Shown: positions 10,413-20,599 of the stretch, in pieces | Position numbering within the stretch: position 1 is the stretch's first letter | Layout of the letters: each line of letters begins with the position of its first letter | NCBI GenBank assembly: GCA_012033335.1 | Contig: JAAURB010000014.1 | Span: forward strand, 1-64,000 | DNA: 64,000 nt | From: Oscillatoriales cyanobacterium RM2_1_1 | GTDB lineage: Bacteria > Cyanobacteriota > Cyanobacteriia > Cyanobacteriales > Microcoleaceae | Reading direction: 5' to 3' | The notes under the pieces: model-generated | What the model saw: the letters and a program-made list of their open reading frames with translations, nothing else | What the model was told of the DNA's origin: nothing | The model's database searches: none | Program-made: the position numbers and the translations under genes

Positions 10413-11210
10413 TACTCCCTTTTAAAGATTAAGATTATTGATGACTCCTCACCTCTTCCCAGAGGAAGAGAAGCACAAAAAAGGATGAAAAATTGCCCCA
10501 GATCTTTTAAACCCAGGTGCTTGAAACTTGATTCAGTTGGAGCAACCTATAACCTGGCGATAACTTAACGGTGAATTAGCGATAGGATGTTAAGCGGACA
10601 GACTTTCCTCAGTGAAGGAGTAAAGACCATAGCACTAGACTGAATCCGCTTCTCCAATCTACAAATGACAGTCTAGCTGCTTTAGACGAAAAAAGCACAG
10701 TGCAGGTTCAACGTGTACCTAATTTCTTTACTGTTCTGAGATTCACTCTAAACCTTCAGATCTCTATCAACACCCGCTTCTAAATCAGTCGCCCTGTTAT
10801 ACTATTGAACTTTCTCTCCAGTTGAATTGAATCGAAGGTCAGATCTTCACCCTACAGAACAAACCTCCAGAACCAAAAGCTTACTACAAAGACTCACTTA
10901 TTTCTGTATTATGACATAAAACAGATCCAAAAATCTACACTCTCACTGTGAAGTCCCATAGTCAAGTACTTTGCAATACTTTTACAAATGCTTTGGGGAT
11001 ACTTTGACAACACTCCTTTGATCGTAAACTGTCTGAGTTGAGTTGATCTAACCTGAATTAATCATCACCCAAATTTCAGCAGATTTCCAGGGAAACTCTT
11101 GAAGAGATAACCGAACTTTACCGAACCTTTAAAGTTCCCGGGAAGTCATCTCAGGTCTAGAATCCATCTAAAATAGATTTCAGCCGGTAAAAAATTACAG
11201 GAGCACCAAG
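10413..11210. other. 800-bp intergenic region upstream of the sigma gene
   Basis: No open reading frame with family resemblance and no tRNA-like fold is visible. The stretch lies between the divergent sigma gene and the DUF2062 gene, so it must hold both promoters and may hold a long sigma 5' leader. Near 11110-11130 there is a short duplicated motif (ACCGAACTTT and ACCGAACCTTT). I cannot assign any element with confidence. Confidence 0.4.
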
Positions 11211-11810
11211 TTGAGGTCGCGCAGGTCAACGTTCTCGCCAGATCGCCCGAGGAAAAGTTATCCACGATTCAGGCCCGGACGAAATCGGTGGTGGCGCTGG
11301 TTCCGTCGCGGTTGCTGGCGTTTGAGTCATCTAGCCGGGGAACCAGACTATTTAGCTAGAGGATTGGCGTTGGGAGTATTTGCGGGTTGGTTTCCATTTT
11401 TTGGCTTGCAAATCGCTTTCGGGATTGGGTTGGCAAGTCTGTTTCGAGGTCATCCACTACTGGCAGCGGCAGGAACCTGGGTGAGCAATCCCCTCACCTA
11501 TGTCCCCATCTATCTATTTAATTATCAAGTTGGTTTATGGTTACTCGGCGCTCCGGCGATTCCATTTGATCTCAACCAACTCCTAGCGGCTGAGCGGATC
11601 TGGGATTTGGGACTGGATTTCGCCGCCGCCCTTTTGCTCGGCTGTTGTGTCGTTGGGATTGTTTGTGCTTTGGTGGCCTATTTCCTGAGTTTCAAGTTGA
11701 TTTGCCGCTGGCGTCAGCAACAATTAAGGATTCACTTGGAGATTCAGCCGCTCCATTCGAACCCGCCTCCAGATCATCTAAAATTTCCACCACCTCCCGC
11801 TCAAAAGTGA
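11211..11810 (+). CDS. DUF2062 domain-containing membrane protein
   Basis: The first 45 residues are very basic (R-rich, [22 protein letters not shown]). They are followed by the DUF2062 signature [20 protein letters not shown], a glycine-rich turn and the motif [14 protein letters not shown], then three or four hydrophobic helices. The family is of unknown function; some bacterial members sit with glycosyltransferases. The TTG start is supported by CAGGAG nine bases upstream. The last 40 residues are low-complexity and lie antisense to the 3' end of ccs1, so this tail may be recent. Confidence 0.85.
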   Translation: MRSRRSTFSPDRPRKSYPRFRPGRNRWWRWFRRGCWRLSHLAGEPDYLARGLALGVFAGWFPFFGLQIAFGIGLASLFRGHPLLAAAGTWVSNPLTYVPIYLFNYQVGLWLLGAPAIPFDLNQLLAAERIWDLGLDFAAALLLGCCVVGIVCALVAYFLSFKLICRWRQQQLRIHLEIQPLHSNPPPDHLKFPPPPAQK

Positions 11811-13101
11811 CTTTCGCGCGGTTGGTTTTGCCCCCTAGATAAAGGCGATCGCCCATCTGCAAGGCCCAGATCTGGGAGTGGGAAATATAGCTCATCATCA
11901 CGCTGATCATCAGCAACCCAAATCCCAGATAAACCAATGGAATACCTGGGTCAGACTTGATCTGTAACCCTGTACTCCCTACGATTTGATCAATTGATAG
12001 ATTCACTCCATTCACCTCAACGGACATGCCAGTTCGCACCGTGGCCACCAGTTTCCCTGAATTGTCGTAGACTAGCAGGGTTCCCTGGAGATCTTTGGTG
12101 ATCAGGGAAACCCCTTCACTCAGGTCTGGTTTGGTGGGCAGCCAGGTTCCCCACAGCCTTCCCTGCCCCCCAGTATCTAGCAACCCCATAGGAATTTGGA
12201 GGACAGGGCTATTATTCAAATGAAACTGCACCCCCGCCACCCCCCAATCTGCCTGATAAAACGTGACTCCCCGATGGCGCAGAGGTTGATTGACATGAAT
12301 CGTCTGGCGATCCACCTCGGTTCCCTCCTGATCGAGAACGGACAAATCAGAGTAAAACTGATCAATCCTCCCCTCCGGAGTATAGTCAATCCAGAAACGA
12401 TTCACCCGCACTGACCAATCTTGAGGAATTTGGGAAGCCGAAAAGGGGCCAGCATCAATAATTCGTTTAACCTGAAAGGTCTCTCCACTCGGCACCATTT
12501 CCTGAGCGATGAATCCAGTGAGAGACCCCAGGACTGACCCCAGCAAAATCACCAACATACTGGCGTGAACCACAATCGGGCCAATTCGACCAATCAGTCC
12601 TTTGCGGGCATAGAGCTGATTGCCTGAGGGAAAAATTTTGTATTGACGTTTTTGCAGTAATCTCTGTAGACCCTCCAGGGTAGCCTGTTCCACCTCAGCA
12701 CTCAAGGCCAGATTTTGAAATTGTTGGGGCTTTTCGTAGTAACTCCAGCGCCGGGCCGACTTCAGGGTCGGTAACTGCCGGGTAAAGGTACAGGCTGTCA
12801 AGCTAGACCCAAATAGCACCAGTAACGCCAGAAACCACCAAGTGCGGTAAACATGATCCAGCCCTAGAAAGAGCAACACTTTCCAGGTGAGGAAGCCAAA
12901 CAGCGCCGGGTGTTCTGGATAGTTGGTTTGATAAAACTCTAAGGTTTGCCCCTGCTCAATCACCGTACCTGAGATGCTGAACAGGGCGATCGCCAGTAGT
13001 AAAATAATCGCCAATCGTAAATTCGCCAAAACAGGCAAAAGTTCCCGGCGAAAAAAGGCTTGAAATTCCGTTTTCCAGGTTGAAATTCTAGATAAAAACA
13101 C
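11692..13101 (-). CDS. ccs1: Cytochrome c biogenesis protein Ccs1/ResB
   Basis: This is a component of the system II cytochrome c synthetase at the thylakoid or plasma membrane, working with CcsA to deliver haem to apocytochromes c and f. Its 469 residues show three N-terminal helices (for example [24 protein letters not shown]), the ResB motif [13 protein letters not shown], a fourth helix after [19 protein letters not shown], a large luminal domain, and a final helix [19 protein letters not shown]. The ending [17 protein letters not shown] is typical of cyanobacterial members. It is followed upstream in the same direction by ccdA, which supplies reductant to the same pathway, so the two probably form one assembly locus. 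Its 3' end overlaps the DUF2062 gene by 119 bases. Confidence 0.94.
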   Translation of the reverse strand: MFLSRISTWKTEFQAFFRRELLPVLANLRLAIILLLAIALFSISGTVIEQGQTLEFYQTNYPEHPALFGFLTWKVLLFLGLDHVYRTWWFLALLVLFGSSLTACTFTRQLPTLKSARRWSYYEKPQQFQNLALSAEVEQATLEGLQRLLQKRQYKIFPSGNQLYARKGLIGRIGPIVVHASMLVILLGSVLGSLTGFIAQEMVPSGETFQVKRIIDAGPFSASQIPQDWSVRVNRFWIDYTPEGRIDQFYSDLSVLDQEGTEVDRQTIHVNQPLRHRGVTFYQADWGVAGVQFHLNNSPVLQIPMGLLDTGGQGRLWGTWLPTKPDLSEGVSLITKDLQGTLLVYDNSGKLVATVRTGMSVEVNGVNLSIDQIVGSTGLQIKSDPGIPLVYLGFGLLMISVMMSYISHSQIWALQMGDRLYLGGKTNRAKVTFEREVVEILDDLEAGSNGAAESPSESLIVADASGKST

Positions 13102-13130
13102 GCTATTTTTACAGGCTACTACTCTTAAAT

Positions 13131-13165
13131 ATAGCGATTCCTAATCCACTAGCGTTGGAAACGCT
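13131..13165 (+). repeat. F2 repeat, short copy
   Basis: The 35-bp stretch has both ends of the F2 element (ATAGCGATTCC and GCGTTGGAAACGCT), but the GC-rich centre seen at 52641-52733 is missing. It sits between ccs1 and ccdA. Confidence 0.6.
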
Positions 13166-13172
13166 TTAACTT

Positions 13173-13910
13173 TTAAACAATGGGGGCAAAGCGAAACACT
13201 AACGAAAATACCCCAAATCCCACTAGCAAGACACCACTAACTGGGGTAATCCAACCTGACCATTGACGCAGAGACAATAAAGCTTTAATAGTAGTGGTAA
13301 AGGTGCCAGCCAGAACCAGGGGAGCCACGTAGCCAATGGCATAGGCCAGAAGCAACACACTCCCCAAAACCAAATCCTGGGTTGTCGAAATCCAGGCCAG
13401 TAATGTCGCCAGAACAGGAGTACTACAGGGAGAGGCCACCAAGCCAAAGGTCAGCCCTAGAAAATAGGAACGGGCACTGTGGGACAACTTTCGTGGCATC
13501 CAGGCCATGGTATCAAAGGCTGGAAGGGGCAGCGGTAGAGCTTCTAACAAGTTCAGTCCCATGAGAATTGCCACCAGGCTAACAACAATCGGTAAGCCCA
13601 GGCCAATTTGTCCATAGACCTTGCCGAATAAAGTTGCTAGCACCCCCAGTCCAGCCAGGGTCGTTGCCAGTCCCAAGGCAAACCAGAGGGATTGAATTGC
13701 GGCTTGAAATCGCCCTTGATCCTCATATCCACCGAAATATCCAACCGTAATGGGTAGCATGGACAACATACACGGGGTCAAGCTGGTCAATAACCCGGCC
13801 AGAAAGATAATCCCAATGCTGACTCCACTCAAATGGGTCAATTGGTTCTGAACCAGATGATTGGCATACTGGGCAATTTGATAAAGCTGAACCTGAAAGC
13901 TCTCAATCAT
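13173..13910 (-). CDS. ccdA: Cytochrome c biogenesis protein CcdA
   Basis: A six-helix membrane protein of 245 residues that passes electrons from stromal or cytosolic thioredoxin across the membrane to keep apocytochrome haem-binding cysteines reduced. The redox cysteines are in LTPCMLSMLPITVGYFGG (first helix) and VASPCSTPVLATLLAW (fourth helix). It is followed by ccs1 on the same strand after 71 bases containing an F2 repeat, which agrees with joint function in system II cytochrome assembly. Confidence 0.95.
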   Translation of the reverse strand: MIESFQVQLYQIAQYANHLVQNQLTHLSGVSIGIIFLAGLLTSLTPCMLSMLPITVGYFGGYEDQGRFQAAIQSLWFALGLATTLAGLGVLATLFGKVYGQIGLGLPIVVSLVAILMGLNLLEALPLPLPAFDTMAWMPRKLSHSARSYFLGLTFGLVASPCSTPVLATLLAWISTTQDLVLGSVLLLAYAIGYVAPLVLAGTFTTTIKALLSLRQWSGWITPVSGVLLVGFGVFSLVFRFAPIV

Positions 13911-13941
13911 CTAAATACAATTGCTTAATTGTTTAATTGCC

Positions 13942-14061
13942 TAAGCAGGTGATTGTAATTAATCGTTACAAATGGAAGGGGGTATGGGGCTTCGCTCCAG
14001 GAAAGGGGCACTGCCCCTTCATCCTCCCATCAATCTTCTAATTAACTGCGTCAAGCTACTT
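13942..14061 (-). repeat. F1 MITE-like repeat, copy D
   Basis: This inverted copy of the F1 element has both ends (AAGTAGCTTGACGCA and TAATTACAATCACC on the minus strand) and the two internal GC hairpins. It lies just upstream of ccdA, so it is probably outside its coding transcript but near its promoter. Confidence 0.75.
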
Positions 14062-14237
14062 GATAAACCTGAATCCGAACCTGTGAGTATTAGTCGTGGA
14101 GTAGCCGAGACAGATGTCTTCCGACAGACAATTTGACCGATCCGGCAAACTGCTCTATTCCTCCATTCCCTGCAACTGAGTTCCTCAGAAACTTCCTTAG
14201 AGAATTGTAACGTTTTCTTATCGATGATCATTCTAAT

Positions 14238-14633
14238 TTACCGAGTCTGAACGTCGAGTTCCCGAAACCCTGTTTCAGGATCAATTGGCCGATAAAACAC
14301 ATGGGTTTCGCTGATGCCTAGGACAATTTCAGCCGTGGTATAAATCAGGCAACCCGCCTGTAGATGTCCTCCCAAGGTTTGCCCTCTACTATCTGCCACG
14401 GCAAGGTGTAAATGGATGCCGTAAATGGATAGGGTTCCCCCCAGAGAAACAATTTCAAATTTTTGTTGGACGCAAATATCATCAGACTGATCCGCCAATC
14501 TCAAGGTGGCTTGGGTGAGACTTCCCACCGCAGTCAGGATGAATCCCGCTTGAATTTGGTGGGCTTTTACTGAGGCTTCCAGGCTCAACCTTAAATCCTG
14601 GTCAGGTCTTAAACGGAGGGGAAGTACTTTCAT
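14238..14633 (-). CDS. DUF296 / PPC-domain DNA-binding-like protein
   Basis: The 131-residue protein matches the small PPC (DUF296) fold that in plants is attached to AT-hook motifs. Recognisable segments are RPDQDLRLSLEASVKAHQIQ, the AGFILTAVGSLTQATLR strand pair, IVSLGGTLS, HLHLAVADSRGQTLGGHLQ and the acidic end TGFRELDV. No AT-hook is present, so DNA binding is not shown for the bacterial form. It is a single gene with its own upstream region. Confidence 0.9.
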   Translation of the reverse strand: MKVLPLRLRPDQDLRLSLEASVKAHQIQAGFILTAVGSLTQATLRLADQSDDICVQQKFEIVSLGGTLSIYGIHLHLAVADSRGQTLGGHLQAGCLIYTTAEIVLGISETHVFYRPIDPETGFRELDVQTR

Positions 14634-15000
14634 GGAGTAAATTTAGGTTTTTCTATTTCAAAAACTTTAAAATTCGATTCTGATCACAGAACTTAATACA
14701 AAAGGACTAAATTCAAGTATTTTTGTAACTTTGTTGAAGAAAAGCTAAAGAGGTATTCATCCTGCAATTGACTGAAGTCTATAGACCGCTAGAACTCAGG
14801 TGTGGCAGATCTACCCTAAGTTACAATCCTGACAACGTTATCCTAACCATATCTGGCAATTACTTTCTAGCAATTACTTAAAAGTTTGTGGAAAATTTCT
14901 GGCAAGCCCTTTAATTTTTTTATTGTTAAATTTGAGCTCCAAATCGGTTTCTTCTTGGATGATAGGGGAACAGTGAATCTCTCAAAATGAATCTCTCAAG
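14634..15000. other. Intergenic region with one DnaA-box-like site
   Basis: This AT-rich spacer holds a duplicated CAATTACTT motif near 14860-14880 and one TGTGGAAAA at 14888-14896, the complement of the cyanobacterial DnaA box TTTTCCACA. A single box is weak evidence. I see no gene here. Confidence 0.4.
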
Positions 15001-15510
15001 TTGTTACGGTTCTTCTTGCCCATGCCACCGCCGCTTCAATTATTCTGTCAGACTGTTCCTGTTTGCCTCCCCAGTGCAACCCTGGCTGATATCTGGCTGA
15101 TTTTTCGGCGAGAACGATGCGATCGCATTGTCCTTGTGGATCATCAGCATCGCCCCCAAAATCTCCTGAACTTGAGCCAATTTCTGGCCCATCTGTTTCC
15201 GGATATTTCTTCTCCCTCCTCTTTCCATCAGGATGAATATTTTCAGGCGGTTTCGTCTCAATCTGGCCAGAAAATTTCTCTACTGTCTCTCCCTAATCCC
15301 CTGGGCTCCCCGGACTGGGGGGCTGAAGTTGACTGGCAACAACCCTTGAATCAGTTAGCTGACCTGGTTGTTGAACCCATTCAACTGATAGCAGCCGATC
15401 AAAATCCAGCGGATATCAGGGAGTTACTCCGACAGCTTTTTCCTGGGCCTTCTTCGAGAACGTCGCCCGCTTTTTCTTCCTTCCAGTCTCTGACGGCGAT
15501 CGCCTGGTAG
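15001..15510 (+). CDS. Hybrid histidine kinase, N-terminal CBS-like part (frame break)
   Basis: These 169 residues carry one complete CBS-like unit (PVCLPSATLADIWLIF ... RIVLVDHQHRPQNLL) and the start of a second (PIQLIAADQNPADIRELLRQ). The frame stops at TAG 15508-15510, directly after the HIP1 site 15496-15503. Adding one G at 15506-15507 changes AIAW-stop into AIAWVDGSGGLLGLLDN, which completes the second CBS unit and joins the kinase encoded from 15525. The natural product would be about 1170 residues. The apparent start is a TTG, and the true start is uncertain. Confidence 0.75.
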   Translation: MLRFFLPMPPPLQLFCQTVPVCLPSATLADIWLIFRRERCDRIVLVDHQHRPQNLLNLSQFLAHLFPDISSPSSFHQDEYFQAVSSQSGQKISLLSLPNPLGSPDWGAEVDWQQPLNQLADLVVEPIQLIAADQNPADIRELLRQLFPGPSSRTSPAFSSFQSLTAIAW

Positions 15511-15524
15511 ATGGTTCAGGGGGT

Positions 15525-18512
15525 TTGTTAGGGTTGCTGGACAATAGTCGGGTTTTACAGTGGATTGCGGGCTTCTTCCAAGAGACCCACCTTCAAGAGA
15601 CCCAAACCACTGCATCTCAGGCACTTCACTCCCAGTCACCAGCCCAGTCGGTGATTCCTCAGACCCTCCTGCGATTACTAGAACAACTGCCGATTCCCAT
15701 ACAGATTCAACAGGAGAACGGCGAAGTCATTCATCAGAACCAGGCATGGCAGTTGCAGATCACTCAGGAATACCAGATCGTTCAGGAGACCGCTTCAACA
15801 GTAACGCAATGGTTTTCGACTTCCCTGGAAGACGATTCTACTCCGGCAGAGACTCGATCCGCCTCTTCGTCTCCCCATGAGATGGCCGATCCCCTTGGCC
15901 TGAAATGGACTGAACAGTTCGGAGACCCCTTAGGACGGGAGCTATTGCTTGACTCTGAACCAGGTCAAACTCCTTTACCTCATTGGTGTTACCCCGGAAC
16001 CCAACCCGATACTTATGTTTGCGTCTGTCCGGTTCCTGAGGATCAAGAACGGGTCTGGCAATTTATTCGCCAGCCTTTAGTCCATCCTGCGGATCCAGTT
16101 CTGGCCCTGTGGGGAGAGACTCACCCCGATCAAACGGGTATTCATCCGCAGTTCTGGCTGGTGATGGCCCAAGATATGACGGAGCAACATCGAGTTGCCC
16201 AGGAACTCGCCGCTAAAAATGCTGACCTGATCCAGCTCAATCGGCTCAAGGATGAGTTTTTGGCCTGTATCAGCCATGAGCTCAAGACTCCCCTGACGGC
16301 AGTATTGGGACTCTCCAGCCTACTCAAGGAACGGGCCATCGGAGTCCTCAATGATCGCCAACTGCGCTACGCTCAGTTGATTCATCAGAGTGGTCGCCAC
16401 TTGATGGCGGTTGTCAATGATATTCTGGACTTGACCCGGATGGAGACGGGGCAGCTTGAGCTCTCCCTGGATACGGTGCAGATTCGGGAAGTGTGCGATC
16501 GCGCCTTCAATGCGGCTCTGCAACTCCAGCATCGCTCAGAAGCCAGTGCGGTCTCCAATCCTCAGCCGGAGGCCAATCCCCATCAACGGTTTCAGCTAGA
16601 GATCGAACCAGGGTTGAGCGCTATGGTAGCGGATGAACTGCGGCTGCAGCAAATGCTTGTGAACTTATTATCCAATGCCCTCAAGTTCACCCCCAATGCG
16701 GGGGCGATTGGTTTAAAGGTTAGCCATTGGGAAGACTGGATTGCCTTTACGGTTTGGGATACGGGAATTGGCATTCCTGAAGACAAACAACATCTGATCT
16801 TTCAAAAATTTCAACAACTCGAAAGCCCCCTGACTCGGCAGTTTGAAGGTACGGGTCTAGGGTTAGTCCTGACTCAGCGCCTCGCCCGACTCCACGGTGG
16901 AGATGTCAGCTTCATTTCAAAGCAGAGCCAGGGAAGTGAGTTTACCTTGCTGCTGCCCCCCAGCCCCCCTCAGAATGACTGGGAAACCCATCCTCTCGAT
17001 TCCCATCAAGGGGCCCATCAAGGGCCCGCTGTCCCAGAACCACGATCCACTGATCCAGCATTGCGGCCTAGTCCACAAATTCAATCCCGTCTGATTCTAG
17101 TGGTTGAGGCGACGGCTCGGTTTATTCATGATCTCAGCGATCAACTGGCCCATTTTGGCTATCGGATTGTCGTTGCCCGCTCAGGCACAGAAGCGGTGGA
17201 AAAAGCCCGCCGCCTCCAGCCTCGGATGATTTTTCTCAATCCATTGATCCCATTGTTGTCCGGATGGGATGTGCTGACTTTACTAAAAACGAATACCCAG
17301 ACTCGTCAGATTCCGGTGATTATCACTGCTACTTCAGGGGAGAAAAAACGGGCAGTCTCTCAACACTGCGATGGCTTCCTCAGCTTGCCAGTTCAGAAAT
17401 CAGAGCTGCAGAAAGTCCTGGCGACCTTGAATGCTTACGTTGTACCCCAATCTCCACAACAGCGATTAACGATTCTCTGGCTCCATCCAGTTGACCCAGA
17501 ACTCCACACTCAGCCGCCAGCCCTTAACAGTGAACAGACTGCTATTGACTATGCCTCTGCTGTGTTGGATCACTTTTCTCCCTGCCGCGTTTTAGAAGCC
17601 GATGACCTGGATCAGGCGGAACTGATTGCTCGGATCTGGCAGCCCGATGTTGCTATCTTGCAGATAAATGCCTCTGAAACTGCTACCAGAAATTTCTTTG
17701 AGGATTTTAGTGAGTATTCTGACTTGGTTCAAATTCCGTTGATCACCCTGGACGCTATTACCACTCAAATGGCCAACCAGGTTCAAGAATTAGCGGTGTT
17801 TCCCTGTTTTGTTACTGACAATCATTCAGACTCTCCCCTCTCTCCTCCCCGTCCAATATTGGAAGCATCGTTGTTACAGGCGATTCAAGTGGCGGTGGGC
17901 ATGACCTGGAAACCTAATATCCTGGTGGTAGATTTGACCAATTTAATGGATCTAGATACGGTCGCTGACCCGGTTGCCCAGTCAACCGTTGACCTAGGCT
18001 CCCTAAACTATTCCCAGGATTCATCAGACCATCAAATCTTCCTTGATTCTGATTCTGAGAATTGGCAGCCCGACGAAATCCAGTCCAGCTCTGGTTTCGC
18101 CCCCTGGGATCCTACGTCTAAGATTGATCTGGCCCTTGTCCAGTATTTGCAAACGGCGGGTTTTCGTGGCTCAATGAGTCATTCCTGGTTGGAAGTTTTG
18201 CAGCAGATTCAATGTCAGAGTGTCGATTTACTGCTGATTTGCACCCGAGATTCCAGGCTAGAGAGCCTGACTCAAGCGATTTTGAGTTTACAGTCTGTAG
18301 GGGTTAGACCTCCGATTATCATCCTAGATCAATCGAAATTTAGAATTGGCATCAATCCAGCTCCAGCATCGGAAACCCCAGACTACTATTCTGCGTTTCC
18401 CGTGACAACCCGGCACTTGATTGAACAGATGAAGATTAAGATCCTGCCTTGTCGGATCCCGATGGTGGAGCTTTTAGAACACTTGAAGCAAAGTCTGGGC
18501 CTAAAAAAATAA
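15525..18512 (+). CDS. Hybrid sensor histidine kinase with degenerate receiver domains
   Basis: After the CBS remnant come a PAS-like segment (LPIPIQIQQENGEVIHQN), a coiled linker, a HisKA domain with the phospho-acceptor in CISHELKTPLTAVLG (His codon at 16275), and a HATPase domain with N box LLSNALKFTPN, WDTGIGIPED and GTGLGL. The kinase core therefore looks intact. The following receiver-like domain reads LILVVEATARF and FLNPLIPLLSG: the acidic pair and the phospho-acceptor Asp are replaced, so it is a pseudo-receiver. Two further receiver-like folds follow (from QRLTILWLHP and from KPNILVVDL) and also lack a clear Asp. Output may therefore go through another regulator, or be allosteric. 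The N-terminus is cut off by a one-base break. Confidence 0.85.
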   Translation: MLGLLDNSRVLQWIAGFFQETHLQETQTTASQALHSQSPAQSVIPQTLLRLLEQLPIPIQIQQENGEVIHQNQAWQLQITQEYQIVQETASTVTQWFSTSLEDDSTPAETRSASSSPHEMADPLGLKWTEQFGDPLGRELLLDSEPGQTPLPHWCYPGTQPDTYVCVCPVPEDQERVWQFIRQPLVHPADPVLALWGETHPDQTGIHPQFWLVMAQDMTEQHRVAQELAAKNADLIQLNRLKDEFLACISHELKTPLTAVLGLSSLLKERAIGVLNDRQLRYAQLIHQSGRHLMAVVNDILDLTRMETGQLELSLDTVQIREVCDRAFNAALQLQHRSEASAVSNPQPEANPHQRFQLEIEPGLSAMVADELRLQQMLVNLLSNALKFTPNAGAIGLKVSHWEDWIAFTVWDTGIGIPEDKQHLIFQKFQQLESPLTRQFEGTGLGLVLTQRLARLHGGDVSFISKQSQGSEFTLLLPPSPPQNDWETHPLDSHQGAHQGPAVPEPRSTDPALRPSPQIQSRLILVVEATARFIHDLSDQLAHFGYRIVVARSGTEAVEKARRLQPRMIFLNPLIPLLSGWDVLTLLKTNTQTRQIPVIITATSGEKKRAVSQHCDGFLSLPVQKSELQKVLATLNAYVVPQSPQQRLTILWLHPVDPELHTQPPALNSEQTAIDYASAVLDHFSPCRVLEADDLDQAELIARIWQPDVAILQINASETATRNFFEDFSEYSDLVQIPLITLDAITTQMANQVQELAVFPCFVTDNHSDSPLSPPRPILEASLLQAIQVAVGMTWKPNILVVDLTNLMDLDTVADPVAQSTVDLGSLNYSQDSSDHQIFLDSDSENWQPDEIQSSSGFAPWDPTSKIDLALVQYLQTAGFRGSMSHSWLEVLQQIQCQSVDLLLICTRDSRLESLTQAILSLQSVGVRPPIIILDQSKFRIGINPAPASETPDYYSAFPVTTRHLIEQMKIKILPCRIPMVELLEHLKQSLGLKK

Positions 18513-18719
18513 AGCTACTCTGGATAAATGCAACGACCCGCTTCTGAGTAGATTGGGGTCTTTTAGAAAATGGGGCGATCGCTATACTAGAAATAAGTGT
18601 GCAGTGTATTTCCGTTTCTCCTGATCGGTTCAGTCATCTGATGTGACAAGTCCGATATCACAAAGGAGAAGAGCACGTAACTTCTGAAAGAACCAGTATA
18701 AAGGGTTTTGAGGGCGGTT

Positions 18720-20441
18720 GTGAATAGGTGGACTCATGGGTTGATTTGGGGTGTGCTCAGTTCAGTTTGCTGCTGCTTTCCAGGGCTTGCGGCTGAGCGA
18801 GTTTACTTATCTTTTCTTTCTGCCAATATTTCGGTTTCTGTCCAGAGCCTAGAAGATTACGTTGATCAAAACGTGGTCAGCCCAGAACTCGAAAGCTATC
18901 TGTTGCTCCTGAGTGCTGAGGATCAAGCGCAATTTCGCACTGTTTTGCAGGATGCTCTCAAGGTAGATCCTCTGATTGTCTCTCAGTTTCTCTACTCTCC
19001 GACGGGGGAGATTTTCCTCCAAAAGTTGGGGGATTTAATTCAAGCCCAATCCAGCCAATCCGATCGACCGACCCTACAAAATGGTTCGAATGCGGTGCGG
19101 ATTGCCCTGATCGAAGCCGCCCAAAACCCTGAGGGGATCAGCCTTTTAAGAGTACTCAAACAATTTCCCAGTGAAGGCATTCAGCTCAATACCCAACTGC
19201 TATTTGAGCTGCGGGATCAGGTCGAATTATTGATGAAAGAGACCGATTCAGTAGTAGCAGAAATTGTCAAGCTGTCCTCTCAAGAAGTCAATCAATCTAT
19301 CCCCTTTGACTTTGCTCAGCAACCTGATTTGAGACAATCCAGGAACGACAAAGTCGCCAAGCGATCCTGGTTCCTGCGGGATCAACGGCGCAATCGCTCA
19401 ATTCCGGTGGATTTCTACTTTCCTGAACGGCTGGACTCTGGCATTCGCCAATCCCCTAATACGGTGCCTGTCATTGTGGTCTCCCATGGCCTAGGGGCTG
19501 ACCGCAATAGTTATGCCAGTTTTGGTCAGCATTTAGCCTCCTATGGGTTTGCTGTGGCCTTAATTCAGCATCCCGGCAGTGATAGTTACCACATTCAGAC
19601 CTGGCTATCGGGCAAGGCTTCAGATGTATTTGATGTGAATGAATTTATTGATCGCCCCCTGGATGTCAGTTACCTGCTCGATGAACTGGAACATCGCAAT
19701 AGAGTTGAGTTTCAATCTCAGCTCAATCTTAATCAGGTAGGGGTTGCCGGGTATTCCTTCGGAGCCTATACTGCTCTGGCGTTGGGGGGGGCGGAGCTGA
19801 ACTTTGCCAATCTGGAAACCCAATGTGCCTCTAAACTAGACTCTCTCAACCTGGCCCAGATCTTTCAATGCCGGGCTCTGGAGTTGCCTCGTCAACCTTA
19901 CCGTCTGCGAGATTCGCGAGTGAAGGCGATTATGCCGATGAATCCTTTAAGTGGCAGTATTTTTGGTCAGGAGAGCTTGAGCCGAATTCAGATTCCAATC
20001 CTCTGGAAAACCAGTGGAGAAGATAATGTCACTCCAGTGGCCCGGGAGCAGGTACGCTCGTTTACCTGGCTGACTACCCCCTATCGCTATCTGTTGTTGG
20101 CAGAGGGCGATCACCACATCAATTTGAATTTAAATGTAGTGAATCGTACCATCAGTGCTTCCCTACAGGAAATCATCGCCCCAACCCCGACTACGGTGAA
20201 TGGCTACGTCAATGCCATGGGTCTGGCCTTCTTCAAAGTTCATGTGATGAATGAGATGGGGTATCAACCCTACTTGCAGGCGAGCTATGCCCGAACCATC
20301 AGTAAAGAGCCTTATCCCCTGAGCCTGGTGCGATCGATCACCTCAGAACAATTTTTTCGGGCCCTGGAACAGGCGCAAAATCCTGAAGGTGACTCTTCAG
20401 AATCTCGAATTTTTTTAGGGAATTTCCAACAAATTGAGTGA
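18720..20441 (+). CDS. DUF1400 alpha/beta hydrolase (lipase-like), copy 1
   Basis: A signal peptide (GLIWGVLSSVCCCFPGLAA) leads to a DUF1400 region, common in cyanobacterial secreted hydrolases, and then an alpha/beta-hydrolase domain. The oxyanion region is VVSHGLGADRNSYASF, the nucleophile elbow is AGYSFGAYTAL, and a probable acid and histidine are in SGEDNVTP and EGDHHINLN. Similarity to platelet-activating-factor acetylhydrolases suggests an esterase or lipase; the substrate is unknown. I prefer the GTG at 18720, which has GAGGG at good spacing, over the TTG at 18708. It has a close paralogue immediately downstream. Confidence 0.88.
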   Translation: MNRWTHGLIWGVLSSVCCCFPGLAAERVYLSFLSANISVSVQSLEDYVDQNVVSPELESYLLLLSAEDQAQFRTVLQDALKVDPLIVSQFLYSPTGEIFLQKLGDLIQAQSSQSDRPTLQNGSNAVRIALIEAAQNPEGISLLRVLKQFPSEGIQLNTQLLFELRDQVELLMKETDSVVAEIVKLSSQEVNQSIPFDFAQQPDLRQSRNDKVAKRSWFLRDQRRNRSIPVDFYFPERLDSGIRQSPNTVPVIVVSHGLGADRNSYASFGQHLASYGFAVALIQHPGSDSYHIQTWLSGKASDVFDVNEFIDRPLDVSYLLDELEHRNRVEFQSQLNLNQVGVAGYSFGAYTALALGGAELNFANLETQCASKLDSLNLAQIFQCRALELPRQPYRLRDSRVKAIMPMNPLSGSIFGQESLSRIQIPILWKTSGEDNVTPVAREQVRSFTWLTTPYRYLLLAEGDHHINLNLNVVNRTISASLQEIIAPTPTTVNGYVNAMGLAFFKVHVMNEMGYQPYLQASYARTISKEPYPLSLVRSITSEQFFRALEQAQNPEGDSSESRIFLGNFQQIE

Positions 20442-20599
20442 ATAGATCTTCAGGGATAGATCGTTCAGGACAGATTTCTAAGCAGAGATATTCACACAAG
20501 CATCGAAACTTGTCAAAACTTGCTGTCAAAACCCAGGGTTAGAAGTCCAGACTTTCCCAATATGACTAATACAAAATCTTGATAAACTCAATTAAACTT

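Noticed and set aside
10442-10470. ACTCCTCAC motif resembling the conserved core of the cyanobacterial small RNA Yfr1
   Set aside because: Only nine bases agree; the longer unpaired core, flanking stems and terminator of Yfr1 are not visible.
14019-14231. Minus-strand open frame of 70 codons
   Set aside because: It lies partly in the F1 repeat and has no family resemblance or ribosome binding site.
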